From Pseudomonadota bacterium (lineage in GTDB: Bacteria; Pseudomonadota; Gammaproteobacteria; Steroidobacterales; Woeseiaceae), in the NCBI GenBank assembly GCA_022574185.1, contig JACZSM010000010.1, positions 1-58,385 on the forward strand: DNA of 58,385 nt, read 5' to 3'. Under the pieces are notes generated by a model, which made no database searches, was not told the origin of the DNA, and was given only the letters and a program-made list of their open reading frames with translations. Position 1 is the first letter of the stretch; each line of letters opens with the position of its first letter. Shown piece by piece: positions 24,821 through 34,116 of this stretch. The position numbers and the translations under genes were made by a program.

Positions 24821-25087
24821 ATGGCAAAACTACGCAAACTGACCCTGCTGGCGCTCGTATTCGGCTTTATCGGTACGGCTTACGCGGACACGTACGATAT
24901 GGCGCCCGCTGAGAACGCGGCCCGCCCGACACGTGGTATGCAGCAAGAGGTTGTCGAAGCAAAATTCGGCATGCCCCAGTCACGTGATGCTGCCATTGGC
25001 GATCCGCCGATTTCACGGTGGGAATACAGGGACTTTGTGGTCTTCTTCGAGTATGACCGCGTCATTCACGCCGTCGTCAAACGCTAG
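24821..25087 (+). CDS. Small secreted conserved protein
   Basis: An 88-residue protein with a signal peptide (MAKLRKLTLLALVFGFIGTAYA) and a short mature part: GMQQEVVEAKFGMPQSRDAAIGDPP, RWEYRDFVVFFEYDRVIHAVVKR. Similar small proteins with an FGxPxxxxxxVGDPPIxRWxYxxFxVYFExDxVIHxV pattern occur near mfd and lol genes in Pseudomonas relatives; the mature part recalls the BamE/SmpA fold. ATG 24821 is chosen because GAGGAG lies 8 bases before it; an ATG at 24803 has no ribosome site. Function unknown; the periplasmic location is an inference from the signal peptide. Confidence 0.75.
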   Translation: MAKLRKLTLLALVFGFIGTAYADTYDMAPAENAARPTRGMQQEVVEAKFGMPQSRDAAIGDPPISRWEYRDFVVFFEYDRVIHAVVKR

Positions 25088-25113
25088 TACCCCGTCAAAG
25101 GCGTACTAACCTA
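25087..25113. repeat. REP-like repeat (AGTACCCCGTCAAAGGCGTA), one of three
   Basis: TAGTACCCCGTCAAAGGCG resembles TAGTACTCCGTCAAGGTTAG at 31520-31542 and AGTACTCCGTCAAGGTAGTA at 35612. It is followed at 25134-25160 by a hairpin, CCCAGGCAGGCTGCCTGGGC, which may act as a terminator or transcript stabiliser for the short gene before it. Confidence 0.5.
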
Positions 25114-25134
25114 AATACCGCACGCTCAAAGCGC

Positions 25135-25156
25135 GCCCAGGCAGGCTGCCTGGGCA
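25135..25156. terminator. Strong GC hairpin between the small secreted protein and mfd
   Basis: GCCCAGGCAGGCTGCCTGGG forms a stem of about nine pairs with a two-base loop region. There is no T-run after it, so a classical rho-independent terminator is not shown; it may be a REP-type hairpin that protects transcript ends. It is the only strong hairpin in the 122-base gap before mfd. Confidence 0.4.
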
Positions 25157-25209
25157 TGGCCCGCCCCTACATGTGATAATCGCGGCCCGATTTTCCACTG
25201 ACCATACTC

Positions 25210-28200
25210 GTGGCCTACGACAGTTTGCTGATTCCCTCGACGTTGCGCTTGCCCGAACCTGGCCGGAGCCGTGCGTGGGGCCGCTTGATTGGCGCCAGTA
25301 CCGCGCTCGCAATTGCCGAATTATCACAGCGCATTGATGCGCCGCTGCTGGTCCTTGCGAATGATCCACGTCAGGCTGACCAACTCGAATCTGAGATTCG
25401 CTTCTTTGCCGGTAACGACTGCGCAGTACGCCACTTTGTCGAGTGGGAGACACTGCCGTGGGATAGTTTCTCCCCCCACCAGGAGATAGCCTCAGAGCGT
25501 CTTGCCGTCTTGTCGACGTTGCGTAACCTGCACGGTGGAATAGTCATTGCGTCAGCGCCGGTCCTGCTGCAACGTCTGCCGCCAGTGGAATACGTCGCTG
25601 CGCGATCACTATCGCTGCAAAAAGGCCAATCGTTACCGCGTGATCCATTCATCGGCTCGTTAGCATCTGCCGGCTATCGACGAGTATCGCAAGTATACGA
25701 ACATGGCGAATTCGCCGTCCGCGGCTCGCTGATCGATGTCTTTCCAATGGGCTCAAGCCAGCCGATTCGCATCGATTTCTTCGACGATGACATCGAGTCC
25801 CTGCGCTACTTCTCTCCCGACTCGCAGCTATCCGGAGACATGCTCGATGCGCTCGAAGTCTTGCCGGCTCGCGAGATACCGCTCGATGCCGATGCCGTTC
25901 GTGATTTTCGCGAACGATACCGGGAGCGATTCGAAGGACAGCCGAGCCGCTCACGCATTTACCGAGATGTATCAGACGGCATTGCGCACGGTGGCATCGA
26001 GTATTACCTGCCGCTGTTTTTCGATTCGACCGCGAGCCTGATCGATTACTTGCCGGCCGGCTGCATGGTTATCGCACCCGAAGGCATCACCGCGGTGCTG
26101 CAGCAGGCCTGGGCCGCAATCGAGGAGCGACACGAGATCTGCTGCCTCGATCCCGAAAGACCCATTCTTTCGGCCGTGGAAACCTTTATGACTCCCAACG
26201 CTGTCGCAGCCCAATTGCAGGAGTTGCCACAGCTTCGCTATTCAGCCCAATCGCTTGCCGATGGCAAGACCACAGAAAATTTCGCAACCCGGATGCCGCC
26301 TGCAATGAAGATCGAGGCGAGATACGAAGACGCCGCAGGAGCGCTGGTGGAATTCCTGCGATCGTTCACCGGGCGCGTGCTATTTACGACAAACTCGGCC
26401 GGCCGGCGCGAACAGGTTAATGACATTCTGGCGGGTCGTGGTCTCGACCTGACGCGTGTCGATAACTGGAAATCCTTCGTCACAGATCGTCATCGTATTG
26501 GCGTTGCAATAGCGCCGCTGGAGAACGGCGTACTGCTAACCGACGCCGGCGTAGCGATCATCAGCGAACAGCAATTGTTCGGCGATCGCGTGCGACAGCG
26601 CAGCCGACGCCGGCGCACCGAGCGTGACCCCGAAACCATCATTCGTCAGCTCAATGATCTCGAAGCCGGATCTCCCGTCGTCCATGCTGAATATGGAGTT
26701 GGCCGTTACCTGGGACTGAAAACACTGGAAACAGGTGGCATCACCGGCGAATTTCTGCACCTCGAATACGCTGGCGGCGACAAACTCTATGTACCCGTGC
26801 ACGCCCTTGAACTCATTACGCGTTTCACCGGCGCATCGCCCGAGACTGCACCACTACATCGCCTTGGCAGTGACCAGTGGGCGAAGGCACGACAGCGCGC
26901 CATCAAAAAGATTCGCGACATCGCCGCCGAGTTGCTCGATGTTTATGCACGGCGCGCCGCGCGCCCCGGATTCCGTTTTCATTGGTCCGAAACCGACTAT
27001 CGCGAATTTGAGCGCGGCTTCCCGTTCGATCTCACTGATGATCAGGCCCGAACGATCGACGAGGTTCTCACCGACCTCGGCACCGACAAGCCTATGGATC
27101 GCATTGTTTGCGGCGATGTCGGCTTTGGCAAGACCGAGGTCGCACTGCGTGCGACGTTTGCCGCTGTACACGGCGGCAAACAGGTTGCCATTCTGGTCCC
27201 AACCACACTGCTCGCCCAGCAACACGGGCAAGTTTTCAAAGACCGCTTTGCAGACTGGCCGGTCCGCGTCGAAGTGCTGTCCCGTTTCCAGACACCCAAA
27301 GCAGTCAGGATAATCGTCGAAGGCATGCGTGACGGTACAGTCGATGTGGTCATTGGCACACACAAACTTCTACAACATACGAAAGATTTTAAAGACGTCG
27401 GCCTCGTTATCATCGATGAAGAACATCGCTTCGGTGTCCGCGACAAGGAAACCATCAAGTCTTTGCGAAGCCAGATTGACGTTCTGACGTTGACGGCAAC
27501 GCCGATACCGAGAACATTGAACATGGCATTGGGGGGCCTGCGCGATATGTCGCTGATTACGACGGCGCCTGCCGAACGTCTGGCCATTAAGACCTTTGTT
27601 ACGGAATGGAATGACGTCTTGATTCGCGAAGCCTGCCTGCGCGAAGTCAAGCGTGGCGGCCAGGTGTACTTTATTCATAATCGAGTCAAAGACATCGACC
27701 TGGTCGCGCAAAAGCTTGCCGCCCTCGTGCCAGAGGCGACCATCCGCGTCGGCCACGGCAAGATGCCCGAACGCGAACTTGAGCAGGTCATGCTCGATTT
27801 TTATCACCGGCGCTTCAACATCCTGGTTTGCACGACGATCATCGAGAGCGGCATCGATGTTGCAACGGCGAATACGATCGTAATCAATCGCGCCGATCAA
27901 TTTGGTCTGGCGCAATTGCACCAACTTCGGGGCCGAGTCGGCCGCTCACACCACCGGGCATACGCCTACCTCGTCGTCCCGCCACGGGCCACAATGACAG
28001 CGGATGCCATCAAGCGGCTCGAGGCTATCGATTCCCTGGAAGAACTGGGATCAGGATTTACGCTGGCGACACACGACCTCGAAATTCGTGGTGCTGGTGA
28101 GTTACTGGGTGATACGCAAAGCGGACAGATTCAGGAAATCGGCTTTTCGCTGTACACCGAACTGCTGGGCCGCGCCGTCGAATCGCTGCGGGCAGGCCGG

Positions 28201-28689
28201 GAACCTGACCTCGACGGTCCGCTCAACGCCGGCGTCGACATAAATCTGCACGTTGCCGCACTCCTGCCCGAAGCCTATATCCCGGACGTACACTTGCGCC
28301 TGATATTGTACAAGCGTATCTCATCGACGCTGACGCCGGACGACCTCCGTGAACTACAAGTCGAACTCATCGATCGTTTCGGCCTGTTGCCGGATCCCGC
28401 CAGGAATCTGCTGCGCATTGCGGCGATCAAGCAGTCTGCCAGTACTCTCGGTATCGAGAAAATCGATGCGGCCGACAGTGGCGGCTATCTCATCTTCGGT
28501 CAGCAAAGTCACATCGATCCTGTCGCTCTGGTGCAATTAGTGCAAAATGACAGCCACGCGTACAAACTTCAGGGCTCTCATCGTTTACAGTTCCGTGGGG
28601 AACTCGGTAACCTTGACACTCGATTCGCGGCAGTTGAGAAACTGTTAGAGCGACTCGCAGTCAAAGAAACCTCCCTAAAGGCCGGATAG
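25210..28689 (+). CDS. mfd: Transcription-repair coupling factor
   Basis: A 1159-residue DNA translocase that removes RNA polymerase stalled at lesions and recruits UvrA. The UvrB-like N-terminal module (residues 1-350) includes FVEWETLPWDSFSPHQEIASERL. The RNA-polymerase-binding domain near residue 490 reads VVHAEYGVGRYLGL. The helicase part has Walker A CGDVGFGKTEVALR (about residue 635), IIDEEHRFG (about 735), LTATPIPRTLNMAL and the TRG region GRVGRSHHRAYAYL. The C-terminal TRCF domain is complete. The start is a GTG at 25210 without a clear ribosome site. It is followed 18 bases later by the csiV-like gene. Confidence 0.97.
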   Translation: MAYDSLLIPSTLRLPEPGRSRAWGRLIGASTALAIAELSQRIDAPLLVLANDPRQADQLESEIRFFAGNDCAVRHFVEWETLPWDSFSPHQEIASERLAVLSTLRNLHGGIVIASAPVLLQRLPPVEYVAARSLSLQKGQSLPRDPFIGSLASAGYRRVSQVYEHGEFAVRGSLIDVFPMGSSQPIRIDFFDDDIESLRYFSPDSQLSGDMLDALEVLPAREIPLDADAVRDFRERYRERFEGQPSRSRIYRDVSDGIAHGGIEYYLPLFFDSTASLIDYLPAGCMVIAPEGITAVLQQAWAAIEERHEICCLDPERPILSAVETFMTPNAVAAQLQELPQLRYSAQSLADGKTTENFATRMPPAMKIEARYEDAAGALVEFLRSFTGRVLFTTNSAGRREQVNDILAGRGLDLTRVDNWKSFVTDRHRIGVAIAPLENGVLLTDAGVAIISEQQLFGDRVRQRSRRRRTERDPETIIRQLNDLEAGSPVVHAEYGVGRYLGLKTLETGGITGEFLHLEYAGGDKLYVPVHALELITRFTGASPETAPLHRLGSDQWAKARQRAIKKIRDIAAELLDVYARRAARPGFRFHWSETDYREFERGFPFDLTDDQARTIDEVLTDLGTDKPMDRIVCGDVGFGKTEVALRATFAAVHGGKQVAILVPTTLLAQQHGQVFKDRFADWPVRVEVLSRFQTPKAVRIIVEGMRDGTVDVVIGTHKLLQHTKDFKDVGLVIIDEEHRFGVRDKETIKSLRSQIDVLTLTATPIPRTLNMALGGLRDMSLITTAPAERLAIKTFVTEWNDVLIREACLREVKRGGQVYFIHNRVKDIDLVAQKLAALVPEATIRVGHGKMPERELEQVMLDFYHRRFNILVCTTIIESGIDVATANTIVINRADQFGLAQLHQLRGRVGRSHHRAYAYLVVPPRATMTADAIKRLEAIDSLEELGSGFTLATHDLEIRGAGELLGDTQSGQIQEIGFSLYTELLGRAVESLRAGREPDLDGPLNAGVDINLHVAALLPEAYIPDVHLRLILYKRISSTLTPDDLRELQVELIDRFGLLPDPARNLLRIAAIKQSASTLGIEKIDAADSGGYLIFGQQSHIDPVALVQLVQNDSHAYKLQGSHRLQFRGELGNLDTRFAAVEKLLERLAVKETSLKAG

Positions 28690-28707
28690 ATCCGCACATC
28701 GACGAGT

Positions 28708-29556
28708 ATGACCATGCAACGAATTAATTTGCTCCTCGCATCACTGCTGTTGCTGCCTGCAGCCGCAGCTCAGGACGAGGTCATTGAGGAAGTCCCGGAA
28801 ATTCGTCGATATACGGTCGAAATCATCGTCTTCGCCTATGTTGAAGACGTCTCCGTCGGCACCGAAATATTTCCCGCCGACATTCCGCTCAGCGTCGATG
28901 CGGACGCGCTCGATGACAACGCAGAGGACATCCTCGAAGACGATGCGCTGGAGGAAGATGAACCCGAGCCTGTCGTCGATGATGAAGCAGCTGAAGAGGT
29001 CGATCCCGAGGCAGCCAGACTTTTAACGGTCTTGATGACGGAGGACGAATTTACGCTGCAGAACGTCATCGAAAAATTCGACGAACTTGACGTGTATGAG
29101 ACGATTATGCACGTCGGCTGGACCCAGGCCACGATACCGCTTGAAGCAACGGAAGCCATCGATATAGAGTTTTTCGGCGCGCCACCACCAGGCCTCGCTG
29201 GAAGTTTTTCCTTGTACCTCAGCCGTTATCTGCATCTCATCGTCGACCTGGCACTCGATGCGCCTGGCGATGATGACGATGAACCCGCGTTGGCCGACTT
29301 ACCCGCCTTCAGTTTCGGCGACTTTCGGCTTCGATATGACGACGCAGAGCCGCTTCCCGCAGAGTTCGTTCGCTACCGCATACTGGAAAACAGAATCATC
29401 AAGAACGGCGACATCCGCTACTTCGATCATCCAAAATTTGGCGTAGTTGCCAAGATCACACGGTATGAAGAAGAAGAGGACGAGGAAGGCCTGGAAGAAG
29501 AGGACGAGGAAGACCTGCAGCACGACTCCGAGCAGCTACTCAGCTGGAATCAATAA
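28708..29556 (+). CDS. CsiV-like secreted protein
   Basis: A 282-residue protein with a signal peptide (MTMQRINLLLASLLLLPAAAAQ) and the motif IRRYTVEIIVFAYVEDVSVGTE, which resembles CsiV, a peptidoglycan-binding protein involved in FtsZ-dependent stress inhibition and found next to mfd in Pseudomonas. The middle carries a long acidic run (about residues 70-100) and the C-terminal 25 residues are also acidic (YEEEEDEEGLEEEDEEDL); these acidic tails look unusual. Two starts are possible (28708 and 28714). It likely shares a transcript with mfd. Confidence 0.7.
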   Translation: MTMQRINLLLASLLLLPAAAAQDEVIEEVPEIRRYTVEIIVFAYVEDVSVGTEIFPADIPLSVDADALDDNAEDILEDDALEEDEPEPVVDDEAAEEVDPEAARLLTVLMTEDEFTLQNVIEKFDELDVYETIMHVGWTQATIPLEATEAIDIEFFGAPPPGLAGSFSLYLSRYLHLIVDLALDAPGDDDDEPALADLPAFSFGDFRLRYDDAEPLPAEFVRYRILENRIIKNGDIRYFDHPKFGVVAKITRYEEEEDEEGLEEEDEEDLQHDSEQLLSWNQ

Positions 29557-29574
29557 AATCCAACTCAGCAATCC

Positions 29575-30450
29575 TCATGAGCTGGGTTCCAGCAGTTCGT
29601 CGAGAAATGCCCGTGCCGACTGACCATCGTTCGCTTGCATCGAAACCGCCACACGAAACGACACGGTGACAAATTTTGATATGGAAGAGCGAGGGTGGTG
29701 CACGCCGAGCTCCCTTACAGCCGCCGAAATTTTTCCTGCGAATTCGCGAACGCCAGCTTCGTCTGACGCATGCGACAGCACCACCAATTGCGTACCGTTG
29801 AGCCTGCCGACGACATCGCTGGCACGCTGTAAACAGCGACGCACAGCCTGGCCCACCCGGCGCAGGCAGGAATCTGCAGCATGCCGGCCAAACACATCGG
29901 CATAGGCATCAAATTCGTCCAGTGTGAACACGACCACGGCCAGCGAGAGCTTTTCACGCGATGCAACGGCCCAGTCGTGCTCGAGAATTTCACGAAATGT
30001 CCTGTCGTTGAGAAGCCCGGTGACGGGATCATCTCGTGACAAATCCCGGATGCGTCGCTTCGCCTTGAGCAACTCGTGGTGCACTTCACTACCGGCAATC
30101 GCTCCGCCGCCGCCGCGCCAGTACGCTACGTAAAATCGTGCCGTTGATTCGCCCGCCGCCTGCAATGGCTTCAATGCCAGCAAGTATTCACGCCCGCCCA
30201 GCTCGACCGGAAAGCTCGTTTCCTCCTGTAACCGCAGCGCCTCCGAGATCTCAAGTGCGAGTTCTCTGCCAACAAGCTGCTCAATTACGTCGGCAAAAGG
30301 TTGCGTGCACGAGTCCTTGCCACCAATCGCGTCAAATGCCGGGTTGCTCATTACGACGGGCCAGTCAGGATGATCGACACGCACGATGACAAGCGGCTCG
30401 GCCGACGACTCGATGATCTGTTCCAGCATTTTTCGACTAATGGACTTCAC
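29575..30450 (-). CDS. PAS and degenerate GGDEF domain protein
   Basis: A 291-residue protein. Residues 10-110 form a PAS-like sensor (MLEQIIESSAEPLVIVRVDHPDWPVVMSNPAFDAIGG). After a linker, a GGDEF-type domain begins at DPVTGLLNDRTFREILEHDW and includes FTLDEFDAYADVFGRHAADSCLRRVGQAVR. The catalytic GG(D/E)EF loop is replaced by LNGTQ (GRLNGTQLVVL), so it should not make cyclic-di-GMP; it may bind GTP or act as a scaffold. The start is a GTG at 30450 that overlaps the nagZ stop by four bases (GTGA), so it is translated with nagZ. Confidence 0.8.
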   Translation of the reverse strand: MKSISRKMLEQIIESSAEPLVIVRVDHPDWPVVMSNPAFDAIGGKDSCTQPFADVIEQLVGRELALEISEALRLQEETSFPVELGGREYLLALKPLQAAGESTARFYVAYWRGGGGAIAGSEVHHELLKAKRRIRDLSRDDPVTGLLNDRTFREILEHDWAVASREKLSLAVVVFTLDEFDAYADVFGRHAADSCLRRVGQAVRRCLQRASDVVGRLNGTQLVVLSHASDEAGVREFAGKISAAVRELGVHHPRSSISKFVTVSFRVAVSMQANDGQSARAFLDELLEPSS

Positions 30451-31493
30451 GCATTCAGTTCCAGCTGCGGCCGCTGATTCCAACTGGTCACATCAGCGTT
30501 CGTCTGTTGCCACTCGTCGCTCTCGAGTAAGGAGTCGCGCACGATGTGACCCGTACCGTGCAATCGCGCAAGACGGACCAGCGACAGCGGATTCGAGTAA
30601 TCATTCTGCGCCTCGACTGCCTGCCTGGCCGCAGCACGGTCATTGCAAATCAGCACCATATCGCATCCTGCTGCGATCGCGAGGGAAACCCGTTCGTCCA
30701 TCGAGCCATATTCAACGGTCGCCTTCATACTCAGATCGTCGCAAAATACGGCGCCGCCAAACCCCAGGCGCGAACGCAGTTCGCGCTGAATCCAGAACGA
30801 CGAAAATCCTGCCGGCGTTGCATCCATCTCGCCGTACACGATGTGCGCGGTCATCACGCCTGCAATCAAACCATTGTTGTTGAGTTTTTCAAAGGGACGC
30901 ATGTCGTCGAGCACCGCGCCATATTCGCGTCGATCAACCGGCAATTTCAAATGCGAATCCGCAACAACGGCGCCGTGTCCCGGAAAATGCTTGGCGACGG
31001 CAGCCATGCCTGCGCTATTGAGTCCACGGCAAAATGCTGCCGCAAGTTCACCGACAGCATCCGGTTGCGCATGGAAAGATCGATCGCCGACAATTTCGCT
31101 CATGCGCCAATCAAGATCCACGCACGGGGCGAAGCACAGGTCGATATTTGCGGCACGGAGTTCGGATGCAATCAGCCAACCAGTCTTGCGCGCTATGTCG
31201 AGAGCTTGCTGTGGATTGCGATCGTAATCGTGACCGATGCTGCGCATCGGCGGAATGGTGCTAAATCCCTGACGAAAACGCTGCACACGGCCACCTTCGT
31301 GATCGACGGCAATCAATAATGCCGGACTGCGCAGTGCTCGAATATCGGCAACGAGGTCCGTAATCTGCGCCGGCGACTCGTAGTTTCGAGTAAACAGGAT
31401 CACACCGCCAACGCCCGGCTCGCGCAACAGATCACGATCGGCCGGGCTCAGCGAGACGCCGTCTATGTCGAGCATCACAGGACCAAGTGACAT
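30447..31493 (-). CDS. nagZ: Beta-N-acetylhexosaminidase
   Basis: A 348-residue family 3 glycoside hydrolase of the cytoplasm that removes GlcNAc from muropeptides in cell-wall recycling. Typical parts are LFTRNYESPAQITDL, AVDHEGGRVQRFR, GRDSF-like VGDRSFHAQPDAVG, AVAKHFPGHGAVVADSH (catalytic loop with the Asp-His pair), and VFCDDLSMKAT (nucleophile Asp). It comes first in a two-gene unit with the PAS-GGDEF protein. A REP-like repeat lies in the gap upstream at 31520. Confidence 0.95.
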   Translation of the reverse strand: MSLGPVMLDIDGVSLSPADRDLLREPGVGGVILFTRNYESPAQITDLVADIRALRSPALLIAVDHEGGRVQRFRQGFSTIPPMRSIGHDYDRNPQQALDIARKTGWLIASELRAANIDLCFAPCVDLDWRMSEIVGDRSFHAQPDAVGELAAAFCRGLNSAGMAAVAKHFPGHGAVVADSHLKLPVDRREYGAVLDDMRPFEKLNNNGLIAGVMTAHIVYGEMDATPAGFSSFWIQRELRSRLGFGGAVFCDDLSMKATVEYGSMDERVSLAIAAGCDMVLICNDRAAARQAVEAQNDYSNPLSLVRLARLHGTGHIVRDSLLESDEWQQTNADVTSWNQRPQLELNA

Positions 31494-31519
31494 GCGTTGT
31501 ATCCCTGACTGGGCTGAGC

Positions 31520-31542
31520 TAGTACTCCGTCAAGGTTAGTGC
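31520..31542. repeat. REP-like repeat (AGTACTCCGTCAAGGTTAGT)
   Basis: The second of three dispersed copies (25087, 31520, 35612). Here it lies in the gap between nagZ and rlmD, followed by an AT-rich stretch (ATCTATATCTAATTG at 31589) that is the likely promoter region of nagZ. Confidence 0.5.
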
Positions 31543-31614
31543 GGCTCACTAGCGTGAACCAAGCCAACACATGATAATAATTCGAGAAAATATCTATATC
31601 TAATTGATATTTAA

Positions 31615-32931
31615 TTATTTTTCAAATACTGCGATCGACTCAACATGGGCGGTATGGGGGAACATGTCGATGATTCCCGCAGCTTCGAGCCGGTAGCCCT
31701 GATCCTTCACGAGCATGCCGGCGTCGCGCGCGAGCGTGCCCGGGTGGCAGGATACGTACACGATGCGCCGGGCACCGACGACGTGCATGTGCTTTACAAC
31801 GGCTGCGGCTCCGGTTCGTCCCGGGTCCAACAGAACGCTGTCCCAGCCCTCGCGCAGCCAGGTCTCGCAGCCATCGATTCGATCGAGGTCAGCAACTCGA
31901 AACGCAACATTACTCAGCCCATTTATGCCCGCGTTATGAGCCGCCGCCGTAACGAGCGTTGACTCACGCTCAACGCCTAACACCACGCCGGCCTTTCGCG
32001 CGAGTGGCAATGAGAAGTTGCCGATACCGCAATACAGGTCGAGTACTCGATCGTCCGTACCGGGCGCCAGCAACTCGACGGCACGGCTTACCATGCACTG
32101 GTTGACCTCACTATTGATCTGGACGAAATCCGCCGGGTTAAACTCGATGCGAATATCGAACTCCGGTAACGAGTAGCACAGCGCTGCGTCGATCTCTTCA
32201 GGGTGCAACAATTCGATTGAATCAAGGCCGCCGGTTTGCAGGTACACGCGAACATCGTGTTCGTCGGCGAATGCCCGCAACAACGCCTCATCAGCTACCG
32301 ATGGTGTGTCGAGCACACGAAACACCAACGCGACGGCGTTGTCGGCAACCGCAACCTCGATCTGCGGCAGACGCGTACTGATCGAGAGTCGTCCGATCAG
32401 GTTACTGAGCGGGTCCATCATGGCGTCGACAGGCTTGGCGAGAACTTCGCATCGATGCATATCCGTAATGAACGGCGCATGACGTTCGCGGAAACCGACG
32501 AGTACCCTGCCCTTGGCATGTACGTCTTTAACGGCAAGTCTCGCGCGACGCCGATAATTCCAGGCGGGCCCGACAATGGGTTCGAGCCAGCGCGCGGGGG
32601 CAACCTGACCAATGCGCTGCAAATTATCCTGCAGGGTTTGAAATTTGATCTGCCGCTGCTGCTCGCCAGTCACATGCTGCAGCGCACAGCCTCCGCAGCG
32701 GCCGAATACCTCGCAACGCGCCTCGATGCGCTCGGGCGAAGCATCGAGTACCTCGAGCAGTTCTGCTTCGTCAAATTTGCGTCGCGACTTGCGGCGAATA
32801 AAGCGCACTTCTTCGCCGGCCAGTGCCCCTGCGATGAAGACTTTCTTGCCACTGAGTGCGGCAATACCGCGACCATCGTGCGTGACGGACTCGATACGGG
32901 CCGTCTCCGGCTCACGGCGGCGGCGCGACAC
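31615..32931 (-). CDS. rlmD: 23S rRNA (uracil-1939-C5) methyltransferase
   Basis: A 438-residue SAM enzyme. The TRAM domain opens it (RIESVTHDGRGIAALSGKKVFIAGALAGEEV). The 4Fe-4S cluster cysteines follow: EARCEVFGRCGGCALQHV. The methyltransferase part has LDLYCGIGNFSLPLAR, VLLDPGRTGA and the catalytic Cys in YVSCHPGTLARD. It modifies 23S rRNA. The exonuclease gene ends seven bases upstream of it, so they are probably co-transcribed. Confidence 0.95.
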   Translation of the reverse strand: MSRRRREPETARIESVTHDGRGIAALSGKKVFIAGALAGEEVRFIRRKSRRKFDEAELLEVLDASPERIEARCEVFGRCGGCALQHVTGEQQRQIKFQTLQDNLQRIGQVAPARWLEPIVGPAWNYRRRARLAVKDVHAKGRVLVGFRERHAPFITDMHRCEVLAKPVDAMMDPLSNLIGRLSISTRLPQIEVAVADNAVALVFRVLDTPSVADEALLRAFADEHDVRVYLQTGGLDSIELLHPEEIDAALCYSLPEFDIRIEFNPADFVQINSEVNQCMVSRAVELLAPGTDDRVLDLYCGIGNFSLPLARKAGVVLGVERESTLVTAAAHNAGINGLSNVAFRVADLDRIDGCETWLREGWDSVLLDPGRTGAAAVVKHMHVVGARRIVYVSCHPGTLARDAGMLVKDQGYRLEAAGIIDMFPHTAHVESIAVFEK

Positions 32932-32937
32932 GTCCAG

Positions 32938-33714
32938 CTACTCAGTGACGGGCCAGGCCGCAAGGAATTCGTTCAAATGCGGTGCGTCCATTGCTGACAA
33001 TGTGCTTCGCACAAGGTCAAATTCACGCTCAAGGCCGGTTTGATCCAGGTTGCCACGCAGGAGCTCGAAGCGCAGGAATATGAGCCAGGTGTTGAGTACG
33101 TCGGTTTCGCAATAATCGCGAATTTCGCGCAGTCCACCCTCACGATAGCGGTCCCAGACCTTGTCGCCGCTCATGCCCAGTTTGCCAGGAAAACCCAGCA
33201 GTACCGACATCTGCTCGAGGCTGGCCCGTCCCCGCGGCTGAAAGCCGGCCAGCACATCCATGAGGTCGATGTGCCGCCAGTGGAATCGGCTCAGGTAGTT
33301 GTTGTAGCGAAACTCCCTGTCCGAGTCGCCTTTTTCCCAGTAACGCGGCGCCTGTATCGAGTGTTTCAGCGCGCGATAATTCAACACTGGCAGATCGAAG
33401 CCACCGCCATTCCATGAAATAAGGTCAGGCGTATAACGATCCACGCCGTCAAAAAATCGGCGCAACAGTTCGGCCTCGTCCGAATCTTCGTTACCAAGGC
33501 TCCAGACGCGAAAATCCTCGCCCGACCGCAGCGCGACCGCAATCGCCACAATGCGGTGCTGATGCAACGGCAGGAATTCGCTGCCCGTCGCCTGCAACTG
33601 CCTGAATATCATCGCCGACGCAACATCCTCGTCAGACAAATCGGCAAGGTCCCACATGCGACGCCCGAATTCGACGTCGGGAATTGTCTCGATATCAAAC
33701 GAAAAGCAATTCAT
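32938..33714 (-). CDS. PolB-like 3'-5' exonuclease
   Basis: A 258-residue DnaQ-fold protein with the exonuclease motifs: FDIETIPD (Exo I), LISWNGGGFDLPVLNYRAL (Exo II) and YCETDVLNTWLIFLRF (Exo III). This is the 'predicted 3'-5' exonuclease, PolB-like' family, usually found as a lone gene; its substrate is not known. It overlaps acpS by four bases, which places it at the end of the rpoE-lepA-lepB-rnc-era-recO-pdxJ-acpS run and ahead of rlmD. Confidence 0.85.
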   Translation of the reverse strand: MNCFSFDIETIPDVEFGRRMWDLADLSDEDVASAMIFRQLQATGSEFLPLHQHRIVAIAVALRSGEDFRVWSLGNEDSDEAELLRRFFDGVDRYTPDLISWNGGGFDLPVLNYRALKHSIQAPRYWEKGDSDREFRYNNYLSRFHWRHIDLMDVLAGFQPRGRASLEQMSVLLGFPGKLGMSGDKVWDRYREGGLREIRDYCETDVLNTWLIFLRFELLRGNLDQTGLEREFDLVRSTLSAMDAPHLNEFLAAWPVTE

Positions 33715-34109
33715 GACGATGCAGGAGTCGAGATGGATTCGACAACGGCAAACGCGATGATGAGACCAGCATCGTCGGTCAGGCTGACATGCCCAGCACC
33801 GATGCCAAGTTGCGCACAGACTTCTCGACCACGCTCGGACCAGATGATCAGCGGTCGACCCCAGTCATTATTGACGATGCCGACATCACGCAACCAAATG
33901 CCGTGCCTGAACCCGGTGCCCATCGCTTTTGCCGCTGCTTCCTTACCGGCAAAACGCATCGCAAGGAAGCGCGCGGGCCACTTGCTCTTGCGGAACAACT
34001 CAATTTCTTCATCCATGAGCAGTCGACGCACGAAATGCTCGCCGAATCGATCGTAGGTGGCCTCGATTCGGGACAGTTCAACGACGTCCGTCCCAATGCC
34101 AAATATCAT
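33711..34109 (-). CDS. acpS: Holo-[acyl-carrier-protein] synthase
   Basis: A 132-residue trimeric phosphopantetheinyl transferase that activates the acyl carrier protein. The motifs IFGIGTDVVELSRIEATYDRFG and FLAMRFAGKEAAAKAMGTGF are standard, with the catalytic Asp and Glu residues in place. It follows pdxJ by seven bases. Confidence 0.95.
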   Translation of the reverse strand: MIFGIGTDVVELSRIEATYDRFGEHFVRRLLMDEEIELFRKSKWPARFLAMRFAGKEAAAKAMGTGFRHGIWLRDVGIVNNDWGRPLIIWSERGREVCAQLGIGAGHVSLTDDAGLIIAFAVVESISTPASS

Positions 34110-34116
34110 GATCGGC

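Noticed and set aside
29023-29523. Long reverse-strand open frames under the csiV-like gene
   Set aside because: They come from the acidic GAA/GAG codon runs of the real gene and have no own start signals or family features.
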